20,766 bases of DNA from contig CAZTTG010000105.1 of assembly GCA_964615935.1 (NCBI GenBank), positions 1 through 20,766 of the forward strand, read 5' to 3'. Position 1 is the stretch's first letter. Each line of letters opens with the position of its first letter. The notes under the pieces are model-generated. The model was given only the letters and a program-made list of their open reading frames with translations. It made no database searches and had not been told where the DNA came from. The stretch comes from CAZTTG01 sp964615935 (lineage in GTDB: Bacteria > Planctomycetota > UBA1135 > GCA-002686595). Made by a program: the position numbers and the translations under genes. Shown here piece after piece: positions 1-6,775 of this stretch.

Positions 1-194
1 CCCAGACCACCGGCCCGACCGCCGAATAACCGCGGATTTCGGCAGCCGCTAACACGTGCCCATCCTCAGGAACGAATCAGCGGTGAAATCCCCAAGGTGA
101 ACCCGGCACCGGGGAGCTCGAGCCCACCGCGAGGGCCGAGCGGGGTACCTCGCGACACCTGCCCTTGAGGCAGCGTGGAACTTCCACACTTCTC
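1..194. other. Left edge without a recognisable gene
   Basis: No open reading frame here resembles a known family, and I see no complete RNA gene. The short frames that cross it are arginine- and proline-rich, as expected for chance frames in GC-rich DNA. Together with the repeats and tRNA fragment that follow, it makes a gene-free stretch of almost 490 bp before etfA. I infer it may be the end of an integrated element, because the tRNA half to its right looks like an attachment site. Confidence 0.4.
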
Positions 195-254
195 CTGCGA
201 CACCATGCTTCCCTGTGCCACCAGGTGCGACCGAGTGCGACCCCTTGCGACCTG
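195..254 (+). repeat. Short direct repeats in 10-bp phase
   Basis: The word TGCGACC occurs at 226, 236 and 246, exactly 10 bp apart, and a related TGCGACA occurs at 196, also in that phase. Spacing by one helical turn puts all copies on the same DNA face, as in protein-binding arrays. They lie about 80-135 bp from the tRNA half, so arm-type integrase sites are a plausible reading, but no integrase is visible and this is inference. Confidence 0.5.
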
Positions 255-332
255 GACCAGGGGAGGTAGTCTACAGCAAGTACCCCAACCACCAGGAGTT
301 AGCGCAGCACGCTCCCGGGCGCAGGCAAGGCC

Positions 333-377
333 TTCACAGCGTGGAAGTTACTGGTTCGAGTCCAGTGCGGTCCACCA
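333..377 (+). tRNA. 3' half of a tRNA-Val(CAC) gene, truncated; probable attachment site
   Basis: Read backwards from an encoded CCA (375-377), the sequence has a discriminator A, a 7-nt acceptor strand (367-373), a perfect 5-bp T stem (350-354 with 362-366) around a TTCGAGT loop, a 5-nt variable region AAGTT (345-349), a 3' anticodon-stem strand CGTGG (340-344) and an anticodon loop TTCACAG (333-339) with U33 and anticodon CAC. The 5' side does not fit: CCACG should precede the loop, but the sequence is AGGCC, and no D arm or GGACCGC acceptor strand lies at the right distance. The match therefore starts at the anticodon loop, a classic crossover point for tyrosine recombinases. The gene cannot make a normal tRNA here. 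A degenerate pseudo-tRNA is the alternative. Confidence 0.6.
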
Positions 378-398
378 GGCACGTGACCGGGCGAACGC

Positions 399-422
399 GG
401 CCCTTTCATTGATGGAAAGGCC
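399..422. terminator. Small hairpin, possible terminator
   Basis: GGCC-TTTC (399-407, one bulged C) can pair with GAAA-GGCC (415-422). It lies between the tRNA fragment on the plus strand and the end of etfA on the minus strand, just beyond the stronger hairpin at 441-470. No clear T-run follows on either strand, so the terminator role is weak. Confidence 0.25.
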
Positions 423-440
423 TGCCTCCGGAAATGAAGC

Positions 441-470
441 GCGGCGGACCTCCTCGGGGAGATCCGCCGC
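441..470 (-). terminator. Hairpin after etfA, probable terminator of the etf genes
   Basis: A perfect 8-bp GC stem (441-448 with 463-470) continues, after one mismatch, with four more pairs (450-453 with 458-461) around a 4-nt loop. It begins 18 bp beyond the etfA stop. On the minus strand the stem is followed by GCTTCATTTCC, a short and weak T tract. This fits an intrinsic terminator for etfB-etfA. Confidence 0.5.
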
Positions 471-488
471 GAGTCTCGTTTCGGGGCC

Positions 489-1448
489 CTACTGCTCGGC
501 CAGCGCCTGCTTGATCGCCTCGGTCAGGGCGGGCAGGACCTCGACGGCGTCGCCGACCAGGCCGTAGTCGGCCACCCTGAAGATCGGCGCCTCGGGATCC
601 TTGTTGATGGCCACGATCACCTTGGAGGTGCGCATGCCGGCCAGGTGCTGGATGGCGCCGGAGATGCCGATGGCGATGTAGAGCTGGGGGGAGACCGTCT
701 TGCCGGTCTGGCCCACCTGCTCGGCGTGGGGGCGCCAGCCGTTGTCGACCACCGCGCGGCTCGCGCCCACGGCGGCCTGGCCGTTGAAGGCGGCCGCCAA
801 GCCCTCCACCAGGGCGAAGTGCTCCTCCTCCTTCATGCCGCGGCCCCCGGCCACGACCACGGGCGCCTCCTGGACGTCGAGCTGGCCGGCGGGCTTGGCC
901 TCGGTGGCGGTGACGCGGAGCTGGACGTCGGCGCAGGCGGGGCGCTCGACGATGTCCGCCGCGCCGTCGGCCTCGGAGAGGGGGAAGACGTTGGGGCGCA
1001 GCGTGGCGCAGAAGACCGCGCCGCTCGAGCCCACCGTGGCCAGGCACTTGCCGGCCAGCCACGGGCGCACGACGACGTAGCCCTCGCCCTCGGCGCGGAG
1101 CTCCACGCAATCGGCGAAGGGCACTGAATCGAGGAGCGCGGCCACGCGCGGCAGGACGTCGCGGCCGGTGGCGCTGGCGGCCACCAGGCAGGCAGCGGCG
1201 CTCTCCTCGCCGGCGATGGCGGCGAGGTCGCTGGCCAGCCCATCCGGGCTGTGCTGGTCGGCCCCGGTCAGGACGACGACCTTGGCGGCCCCGTGTCGAC
1301 CGAGGACCTCGGTGCACTGGTCCGCGCCCGGGCCGGAGACGACCGCGACGGGCGCGCCGCCGAGATCGCGGGCGGCGCAGAGGGCTTCGAGGCTGGCGCG
1401 CCGAGGGGCGCCCTGGCTGTGCTCGACGAAGACGATGATGTTGGACAT
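489..1448 (-). CDS. etfA: Electron transfer flavoprotein, alpha subunit
   Basis: The 319-residue product is the FAD-binding alpha subunit of ETF, which takes electrons from acyl-CoA and related dehydrogenases and passes them to the quinone pool through ETF-quinone oxidoreductase. The N-terminal half is the Rossmann-like ETF domain. The C-terminal FAD domain shows GRG at 202-204, GQTGKTVSP at 246-254, AIGISGAIQH at 259-268, INKD at 281-284 and ADYGLVGD at 293-300, all family hallmarks. Length is normal. I chose the ATG at 1448, not an upstream in-frame start inside etfB, because family homology begins at MSNIIVFVEH. A GAAAGG ribosome site lies just upstream. Only 16 bp separate it from the etfB stop, so the pair is co-transcribed. 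No ETF-QO or dehydrogenase gene is in the window. Confidence 0.97.
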   Translation of the reverse strand: MSNIIVFVEHSQGAPRRASLEALCAARDLGGAPVAVVSGPGADQCTEVLGRHGAAKVVVLTGADQHSPDGLASDLAAIAGEESAAACLVAASATGRDVLPRVAALLDSVPFADCVELRAEGEGYVVVRPWLAGKCLATVGSSGAVFCATLRPNVFPLSEADGAADIVERPACADVQLRVTATEAKPAGQLDVQEAPVVVAGGRGMKEEEHFALVEGLAAAFNGQAAVGASRAVVDNGWRPHAEQVGQTGKTVSPQLYIAIGISGAIQHLAGMRTSKVIVAINKDPEAPIFRVADYGLVGDAVEVLPALTEAIKQALAEQ

Positions 1449-1464
1449 GACGGCGCCTTTCGGG

Positions 1465-2217
1465 CTACAGGACCTTGGCCTCGTTGTGCAGAGCGTCGAC
1501 CAGCGCGCCGACGGCCTCCACACCCTCACCGATGATGCGTCCCTCCTTGCGCGGCGGCGGCAGCGCGATGGAGACGATCGACGCCTGGTTGGCCTCGCCC
1601 TCGAAGGCCACCTCCTCAAGGGGCTTCTTCTTGGCGGCCATGATGCCCTTGAGCCCCGCGTAGCGCGGCTCGTTGAGGCCCTTGTTGCAGGTGATCACCG
1701 CCGGCAGGTCGAACTGCAGGGTGTCGACGCCCGCCTCGGTCTCGCGCCGGGCGGTGCCCGAGCCCTCGGAGAGCTCCACGCCGATGACGTCGGTCGCGCA
1801 GGCCCAGCCGAGGTAGGTGGCCAGCATGGGCCCCACCGCGGCGTTGTCGCGGTCGGTGGCGAGCCGCCCGCAGAAGACCACGTCGGCGCCCATCCCCTGG
1901 ATCTGCGCGGCCAGGGCCTTGGCGGTCGAGCGACAGTCGCGAGCGCCCCAGTCGTCGTCCGTCAGGATGACGCCCTTGTCGGCCCCCTTGGCGAGGCACT
2001 CGCGCATCTCCTTGGTGGCGTCGCCCGGGCCGATGGTGAGCACGGTCACCTCTCCGCCCAGGCTCTCCTTGGTCTTGACCGCCTCCTCGAGGGCGATCTC
2101 GTCGTAGAACGAGAGCATGTACTCGTAGCCGGTGCTGTCGAGGCTCTGATTGTCAGCGCCCACCCTGACCTGGATCTCGGTCAGGGGGACGCGCTTGATG
2201 CAGGCGACGATATTCAT
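1465..2217 (-). CDS. etfB: Electron transfer flavoprotein, beta subunit
   Basis: The 250-residue beta subunit binds AMP and forms the heterodimer with EtfA. The N-terminus MNIVACIKRVP, the segment CGRLATDRDNAAVGP (116-130) and the signature LNEPRYAGLKGIMAAKKKP (181-199) are typical of the family. The start ATG at 2217 has a strong GGGAGGT ribosome site (complement of 2226-2232) 8 nt upstream. The much longer in-frame extension upstream is a shadow running into lptB. It is the first gene of the etfBA pair, 149 bp downstream of lptB, with a candidate promoter in that gap. Confidence 0.97.
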   Translation of the reverse strand: MNIVACIKRVPLTEIQVRVGADNQSLDSTGYEYMLSFYDEIALEEAVKTKESLGGEVTVLTIGPGDATKEMRECLAKGADKGVILTDDDWGARDCRSTAKALAAQIQGMGADVVFCGRLATDRDNAAVGPMLATYLGWACATDVIGVELSEGSGTARRETEAGVDTLQFDLPAVITCNKGLNEPRYAGLKGIMAAKKKPLEEVAFEGEANQASIVSIALPPPRKEGRIIGEGVEAVGALVDALHNEAKVL

Positions 2218-2272
2218 CGAATGGGACCTCCCGGGGCATTCCGTGGACCCCACCGCGAGATGGGGGGCAAAG

Positions 2273-2302
2273 AGGATACGGATCGGCCCCGATCCGGGGC
2301 AA
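2273..2302 (-). promoter_or_regulatory. Candidate promoter of etfBA
   Basis: On the minus strand TTGCCC (complement of 2297-2302) and TATCCT (complement of 2273-2278) lie 18 nt apart, resembling -35 and -10 elements. The start of transcription would fall about 50 nt before the etfB ATG. TTGCCC matches the -35 consensus at 4 of 6 positions. Not proven. Confidence 0.35.
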
Positions 2303-2310
2303 GGCCCCGG
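2279..2310 (-). terminator. Two alternative hairpins between lptB and etfB
   Basis: CGGATCG (2279-2285) pairs with CGATCCG (2290-2296), and CCGGGGC (2294-2300) pairs with GCCCCGG (2304-2310). The two share bases 2294-2296 and so exclude each other. They could end lptB transcription, although there is no strong T-run, or merely reflect overlap with the etfB promoter. Confidence 0.3.
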
Positions 2311-2366
2311 CCGGAAGGGCGGCCGATTCGCCGGCCTCGGCGGGCTCCGGCCCCCCCGGCGCGCGG

Positions 2367-3161
2367 CTAGTCGCGGAAGAGGTCGCGCTCCTCGGCGGCG
2401 GTGACGCCGCGGGCGGGGCGATCGAAGCTGCGGCCCAGGTAGACCTCGCGCACCCGCTCGTCCGAGATCAGCTCGTCGGCGGTGCCCTCCCGCAGGATCT
2501 GCCCGCGGTGGATGATGTAGGCGCGGTCGGTGCTCTGGAGCGTCTCGTGCACGTTGTGGTCGGTGATCAGGATGCCGATGTCGCGGCTGCGCAGGGCGCG
2601 CACGCGCGCCTGGATCTCCTGCACGGCGATGGGATCCAGGCCGGCGAAGGGCTCGTCCAGGAGCAGGATCAGGGGCTTGGTGGCCAGGGCCCGGGCCAGC
2701 TCCAGGCGGCGCTGCTCCCCGCCCGACAGCGTCTCGGCGACGTGGGTCGAGAGGTGCGCCAGGTCGAGCTCCTCCAGGAGCTGGTCGGCGGCGCTCAGGC
2801 GCTCGCGGCGCGGGTAGGGCATGGCTTCCAGGACGGCCAGCAGGTTGGCGCGGACGGACATGCGCCGGAAGATGCTGCGCTCCTGGGGCAGGTAGCCCAT
2901 GCCCAGCCGGGCGCGCCGGAACATCGGCCACTGGGAGCACTCCTGGCCGCGGAGCCGGACGGTCCCGGCCTCCGGCCGGGTGAGCCCCACCGTCATGCGG
3001 AAGCTGGTGGTCTTGCCGGCGCCGTTGGGACCCAGCAGGCCGACGATCTCGCCGGCCGCAACCCGGAAGGACACCCCGTCCACCACCCGGCGCCGCCGGA
3101 AGGACTTGACCAGCCCGCGCACGTCCAGGAGCAGCTCGGCGGACTCGGGCGGGTTTTCCAT
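2367..3161 (-). CDS. lptB: LPS-export ABC transporter ATPase LptB
   Basis: The 264-residue ATPase powers the Lpt bridge that moves lipopolysaccharide from inner to outer membrane, with LptF/G as membrane partners. Visible motifs are Walker A GPNGAGKT (44-51), Q-loop Gln93, signature LSGGEQ (145-150), Walker B LILLLDE (164-170) and the H-loop His202 in ITDHNVHET. The segments YLPQERSIFRR and DEPFAGLDPIAV are characteristic of LptB rather than of amino-acid (LivF-like) ATPases. A short tail after YLGRSF (about 20 residues) exceeds the usual end. Start ATG at 3161; no good Shine-Dalgarno is visible. LptA, LptC and LptF/G are not in the window. The gene implies an outer membrane with exported glycolipid. 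An inverted-repeat element begins 39 bp upstream. Confidence 0.93.
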   Translation of the reverse strand: MENPPESAELLLDVRGLVKSFRRRRVVDGVSFRVAAGEIVGLLGPNGAGKTTSFRMTVGLTRPEAGTVRLRGQECSQWPMFRRARLGMGYLPQERSIFRRMSVRANLLAVLEAMPYPRRERLSAADQLLEELDLAHLSTHVAETLSGGEQRRLELARALATKPLILLLDEPFAGLDPIAVQEIQARVRALRSRDIGILITDHNVHETLQSTDRAYIIHRGQILREGTADELISDERVREVYLGRSFDRPARGVTAAEERDLFRD

Positions 3162-3199
3162 GGGTGGGTGAGGGCCCGGCGAGCCGGACGCCGGCCGAG

Positions 3200-3403
3200 T
3201 CTAGCCCGGCCTATTCATGAACTCGCGGCCAGAGCACCACAACCGACCGGCTTCGCCGGTCTCTCGGCCCCTGCCGGCACTTTGCGGGTGCCGGCGTCCT
3301 CGACGACCTGACAAGGTCGCCTCCGGGGCCGGAGCCCGAAAAGCACCGGCAGGAACCGAGTTGAGGCGTCTGGCTCACGAGTTCATGAATAGTCCGGGCT
3401 AGA
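3200..3403. repeat. 204-bp nested inverted-repeat element
   Basis: Arms at 3200-3225 and 3378-3403 are 26-nt inverted copies with a single mismatch (position 3393). With a one-base gap the match runs on through a CTGGC stretch. Each arm carries the palindrome TTCATGAA. Inside are more hairpins: 3245-3251/3255-3261, 3273-3280/3288-3295 (8 bp), 3304-3309/3314-3319 and 3321-3326/3329-3334. A longer stem, 3263-3277 with 3346-3360 (5 bp, a 2x2 loop, 8 bp), competes with the second of these. The whole can fold as a branched cruciform or RNA. No transposase and no clear target-site duplication are seen. It sits in the lptB upstream region. A non-autonomous mobile repeat or a structured RNA are the main options. 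Confidence 0.75.
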
Positions 3404-3555
3404 GGCCCGCGATTCGCCTAGAAACCCCCGGCTCCGGGCCTCTCGCACAGATCGGCGCTGCGGGCGGAAGCGGGATCCCGGCCAGGCCGCGCGGGGCCCG
3501 AGATCTGCGATCGAACGGCCCTCGAAGTGCAACCGGTTTCCCGGCCGTTCCGGCC

Positions 3556-3575
3556 TGTGGATAACTCGTGGATAG
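3556..3575 (-). promoter_or_regulatory. DnaA box plus adjacent near-match
   Basis: Positions 3556-3564 are TGTGGATAA, the exact complement of the DnaA box TTATCCACA. Eleven bases on, 3567-3575 is CGTGGATAG, differing from it at the two outer positions. Both face the same way. The sequence match is direct; binding by DnaA is inference. Confidence 0.5.
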
Positions 3576-3816
3576 AAAGCGGGATTGTGCAGGCGTTGGG
3601 GAACGGCCGGATCCGCCCGTAGAGGCCGGATTCGGGCGCTATTCCGGTGATGGTTCCGATGGGCGGATTCGGCGCATTCATAACTCCCTTGGAGTAATAG
3701 AGTTGGGTTACCGACTCGCAATTGTTTCAGGACTGAACGGTCCCCCGCTGAGGGGCCCGCACCACGCTAACTGCCGCTGAATCGGCGATTTACGGTGCCT
3801 CGAGGGGCTGCGCGGG

Positions 3817-3825
3817 TGTGGAAAA
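3817..3825 (-). promoter_or_regulatory. Third DnaA-box-like site
   Basis: TGTGGAAAA is the complement of TTTTCCACA, which fits the relaxed DnaA consensus TTWTNCACA. It lies about 250 bp from the paired boxes and just outside the lepB 3' end. Alone it would carry little weight. Confidence 0.35.
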
Positions 3826-3900
3826 TGGCATTTTGGGCGGGGTCTGCCGGCGGCCCATCCGCATTCCCGGACCTGGGTCGGACGACCGGTCGGCCGGCCC

Positions 3901-5352
3901 TCAGCGGATCCAGCGGAGCCGGTGGGTCCCGTCCTCGCCCGGGACCGGCCAGAACACCAGGACCGCGCGCCCGGTGATCAGGTGTCGCGGGACGAGCGGC
4001 GCTCGCCCCGAGGGTACGGAGGGCGTCGACCGGAGATCCTCGGGCACGCTCCAGCGCTCGCCCCACTCGTCGCGGAACAAGCGCACGCGCCCCAGCGGGG
4101 TCTCCACGGGCAAGCCCGGGTTCTCGTGGTTCCGGTAGCCCCGGCGGGTGATCCCCTCCTCCGAGCCCGCCTCCCGCCACTCCACGCGGGTGAACATCCA
4201 CTCGCGGCTGTCGCTGGAGTCCTGGGTGTTGTCCCCCAGCATGAAGTACTGGCCGGCCGGGACCCACACCTGCGAGGGGCCGCCGGCCAGGGTGTAGTAG
4301 ACGTCCCGGCTGACCTGCAGCTCGTCGAGGTCGGCGCCCTCGCCGCGCACCACGAGGCTCGCGGTGGACTGCTGCTGCCAGGCCGGCGGCACCTCCAGCT
4401 CGCAGGCGGGGCGGCCGTCGATCACCAGCGACAGGCGATCGTCGATGTTCTCGGCCCGGAAACGCACCGGGCGGTCGACGGGCAGGAGCGCGGGGGAGGG
4501 CGCCTCGGCCACCCGCTCGGCGGCGGCGCTCCCGCCTCCGGCCGGCAGCCCCGCGACGCGGATGCGCGGGCGCGCCCCCTCGCCGTCGGGGTGGGCGGGA
4601 CCCGGGAGCTCGAAGAGGTAGCGGCGATCGAGGCCCTCGGTCAGCTCGATCGCGATTGACTGCAGGCCCGCCAGGGCCCGGACCTCCCCCTCGACCCTCA
4701 GGTCACCCACCGGGTTCTGTCCCGAGGCGCCGTAGCCGTCGAGCTCCAGCTCGGCGGCCATCCCCGGGGGATAGCCGTCGACGTAGCGGTCGCGGATGGA
4801 GGTGGGGCCGTGGCGCTCGTGCTCGAAGCGGATCCGGCCCTCGCCCCGCGCGGCGATCCGGCGGCCCTCCCGGGTCCAGCCCTCGGCGCCCTCCGAGGAG
4901 GGGCTCCAGCGGGAGCCGCGATCCTCGGGCGCGGGGCCCCGATCCAGGGGCTTCAGCATCTCGCGCAGCACCCCCTCCGAGCGCCGCGGGATCTCCCAGG
5001 CCGAGTGCCGATCGTCCCGCCTCCAGAGGTCCCCGTGGGCGATCCGCAGCTCCTCGGGCCCCACCCCGGCGAGGCGCTTGACGAAGTTCTTGGAGCGGTC
5101 CAGCGGGAACTTGAAGACCACCACCTCGAAGCGCCGGGGATCGCGGAAGTGGAAGGAGAGCTTGTCGACCAGGATGCGGTCGTAGATCCCCATCCGGTCG
5201 TTGCCCATCAGGGTGGGCTGCATGGAGCCGGTGGGGATCTTGTAGGCCTCGACGATGAAGTACTTGAGCACCACGGCCATGATGATGGCCACGGTCACGG
5301 CCTCGATGAGGTCCCGCCAGGGGGTGCGCCGGCGACGGCTCTCGCCGCTCAC
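3901..5352 (-). CDS. lepB: Signal peptidase I with a large internal insertion
   Basis: The product cleaves signal peptides from exported proteins at the outer face of the inner membrane. One N-terminal membrane segment (about 14-35) precedes PTGSMQPTL with catalytic Ser43, then FVKRLAGVGPEEL with the general base Lys92. The conserved GDNTQDSSDSREW box lies at 373-385, and the closing GRAVLVFWP at 461-469. Typical enzymes are about 200-320 residues; this one is 483. Roughly 250 extra residues sit between the Lys box and the GDN box, with beta-rich stretches such as SLVIDGRPACELEV that recall a concanavalin/LamG-like fold (inference). The start is GTG at 5352, preceded by a strong GGGAGGTGA site (complement of 5357-5365), 47 bp after rdgB. 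It is the last gene of the rph-rdgB-lepB run. Confidence 0.93.
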   Translation of the reverse strand: MSGESRRRRTPWRDLIEAVTVAIIMAVVLKYFIVEAYKIPTGSMQPTLMGNDRMGIYDRILVDKLSFHFRDPRRFEVVVFKFPLDRSKNFVKRLAGVGPEELRIAHGDLWRRDDRHSAWEIPRRSEGVLREMLKPLDRGPAPEDRGSRWSPSSEGAEGWTREGRRIAARGEGRIRFEHERHGPTSIRDRYVDGYPPGMAAELELDGYGASGQNPVGDLRVEGEVRALAGLQSIAIELTEGLDRRYLFELPGPAHPDGEGARPRIRVAGLPAGGGSAAAERVAEAPSPALLPVDRPVRFRAENIDDRLSLVIDGRPACELEVPPAWQQQSTASLVVRGEGADLDELQVSRDVYYTLAGGPSQVWVPAGQYFMLGDNTQDSSDSREWMFTRVEWREAGSEEGITRRGYRNHENPGLPVETPLGRVRLFRDEWGERWSVPEDLRSTPSVPSGRAPLVPRHLITGRAVLVFWPVPGEDGTHRLRWIR

Positions 5353-5399
5353 GGCGTCACCTCCCTCGCGAGTCTGGGCGCGGCCATCGTTCGAGGCGC

Positions 5400-6035
5400 T
5401 CAGGCGCGGTCCGCGGCGAACAGCTCGGGCAGGCGCCGGGCGAGCTCGCCCAGGGCGCGGCCGCGATGGCTGACCTCGCCCTTCTCCCGGGCCGTGAGCT
5501 CGGCGAAGCCCCGACCCGTCTGGGGGTGGTCCGGCTCGGTGAACAGGAACACCGGGTCGTAGCCGAAGCCGCTCTCGCCGCGGGGCTCGTGCAGGATCCG
5601 GCCGCTCACCGTCCCGCGGAAGTCGGCCGCCAGCTCCCCGTCCGGTCGGGCCAGCGCCAGGACGCAGACGAAGCGCGCCGCCCGGTCGCCCTCCTCGTAC
5701 CCGTCCAGGCGCTCCAGCAGCAGGCGCAGGTTCGCCGCGTCGTCGCCGTGCGCGCCGGCGAAGCGGGCCGACTGCACGCCGGGCGCGCCCCCCAGGATCT
5801 CCACCTCCAGGCCCGAGTCGTCGGCGAGGCACCAGTGTCCCGTGGCCCGCGCGCCGCTTTGGGCCTTCTTGATGGCGTTGCCCCGGAAGGTCGGCTGGTC
5901 CTCCACCACCTCCGGCAGCCCTCCCACCTCGTGGGGGGCGAGCACCCGCACGCCCAGCGGAGCGAGCATGCCGGCGAGCTCCTCGCGCTTGTGGACGTTC
6001 TCGCTGGCGAGCAGGAGCTGCACGGCGCTACCCAC
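5400..6035 (-). CDS. rdgB: dITP/XTP pyrophosphatase (RdgB/HAM1)
   Basis: The enzyme hydrolyses non-canonical purine triphosphates (dITP, XTP) to monophosphates, keeping them out of DNA and RNA. Family features are the N-terminal nucleotide-binding stretch LLLASENVHKREEL (7-20), ADDSGLEVEILGGAPGVQSA (71-90), FGYDPVFLF and the late SHRGRAL. At 211 residues it is of normal length. The GTG start at 6035 overlaps the end of rph by 8 bp, so translation is probably coupled. A second GTG at 6023, next to the homologous VQLLLAS, is an alternative start. Adjacency of rph and rdgB is common in bacteria and supports both calls. Confidence 0.95.
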   Translation of the reverse strand: MGSAVQLLLASENVHKREELAGMLAPLGVRVLAPHEVGGLPEVVEDQPTFRGNAIKKAQSGARATGHWCLADDSGLEVEILGGAPGVQSARFAGAHGDDAANLRLLLERLDGYEEGDRAARFVCVLALARPDGELAADFRGTVSGRILHEPRGESGFGYDPVFLFTEPDHPQTGRGFAELTAREKGEVSHRGRALGELARRLPELFAADRA

Positions 6036-6747
6036 CCGCCAGGGCGGCCTTCTGGAGCTCGAAGATCCGCTGGATGGCCGCCTCGCCCATCCGCAGCATG
6101 GCGTCCATCTGCTCGCGGCTGAACGGGGCCCCCTCGGCGGATCCCTGGACCTCGATGAAATCCCCGCCGCTGGTCATGACCAGGTTCATGTCGACGTCCG
6201 CCGAGGAGTCCTCCGCGTAGCGCAGGTCGCACGCCGGCTCTCCCTCGATCACGCCCACCGAGACGGCCCCCACCTGGGCGGTGATCGGCCAGGCGCGCAG
6301 CATGCGCCGCCCGTCCATGACGCTGAAGAGGTCGTGCAGGGCCACGAAGGCGCCGCTGATGGCCGTCGTGCGGGTGCCGCCGTCCGCCTGGAGGACGTCG
6401 CAGTCGAGCCAGATCGTGCGCTCGGGCATCTTCTGGAAGTCGACGATGCTGCGCAGGGAGCGGCCGATCAGGCGCTGGATCTCGACCGAGCGGCCGTCGA
6501 TCCGGCCCGCGCGATCGCGCCCCTTGCGCTGCGGGGTGGCCGAGGGGAGCATCGAGTACTCGGCGGTCAGCCAGCCCCGCCCCTGGCCCTGCAGGAAGTT
6601 GGGTACGCCGTCGGTCAGCATGGCGGTGCACAGGACCCGGGTGTCGCCGGCGCTGGCCAGGACCGAGCCGGGGGCCTGATCGGAGTAGCCGCGCTGGAAG
6701 GCGATGGGGCGGGTCTCTTCGGGGGTTCGTCCGTCTTTGCGCTGCAT
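6028..6747 (-). CDS. rph: Ribonuclease PH
   Basis: The 239-residue phosphorolytic exonuclease trims tRNA 3' ends. Visible hallmarks are the opening MQRKDGRTPEETRPI, PGSVLASAGDTRVLCTAM (26-43), GRSVEIQRLIGRSLR (85-99) and LDCDVLQADGGTRTTAISG (114-132). The start ATG at 6747 matches the family's N-terminus; an in-frame extension to 6903 overlaps birA and is not supported. The C-terminus is complete. It overlaps rdgB by 8 bp and lies 100 bp downstream of birA, with a possible -10 element in that gap. Confidence 0.96.
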   Translation of the reverse strand: MQRKDGRTPEETRPIAFQRGYSDQAPGSVLASAGDTRVLCTAMLTDGVPNFLQGQGRGWLTAEYSMLPSATPQRKGRDRAGRIDGRSVEIQRLIGRSLRSIVDFQKMPERTIWLDCDVLQADGGTRTTAISGAFVALHDLFSVMDGRRMLRAWPITAQVGAVSVGVIEGEPACDLRYAEDSSADVDMNLVMTSGGDFIEVQGSAEGAPFSREQMDAMLRMGEAAIQRIFELQKAALAGG

Positions 6748-6775
6748 GGTCGGTGGGTGGGGTAGGGGGCCGAAC

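Larger units (their letters stand above)
3404..3900. other. Gene-free spacer between the repeat element and lepB
   Basis: No frame here looks like a protein and no known RNA family is recognised. It contains DnaA-box-like sites (3556-3575 and 3817-3825), two loosely similar copies of a CGGATTCGG motif (near 3627 and 3664) and a relatively AT-rich patch: 3681-3730 has 22 G/C in 50 bases, far below the surrounding genes. A regulatory or replication-linked role is possible. Confidence 0.5.

Noticed and set aside
195..254. The phased TGCGACC repeats as the start of a CRISPR array.
   Set aside because: The unit is only about 7-10 bp with no spacer between copies; CRISPR repeats are more than 20 bp with unique spacers, and no cas gene is present.
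256..377. A complete tRNA beginning near GGACC at 254-258.
   Set aside because: Only five of seven acceptor pairs would form, the span is about 120 nt, and there is no D arm or anticodon-stem partner. Only the 3' half is supported.
3391..3402. AGTCCGGGCT resembles part of the conserved RNase P RNA core.
   Set aside because: The preceding GAGGAAA and the other conserved helices are absent, and the word is explained by the inverted-repeat arm.
3217..3721. Small frames (61-112 codons) inside and beside the inverted-repeat element.
   Set aside because: Their ends are read from the repeat arms, and the products are arginine/proline-rich with no ribosome site or family resemblance.
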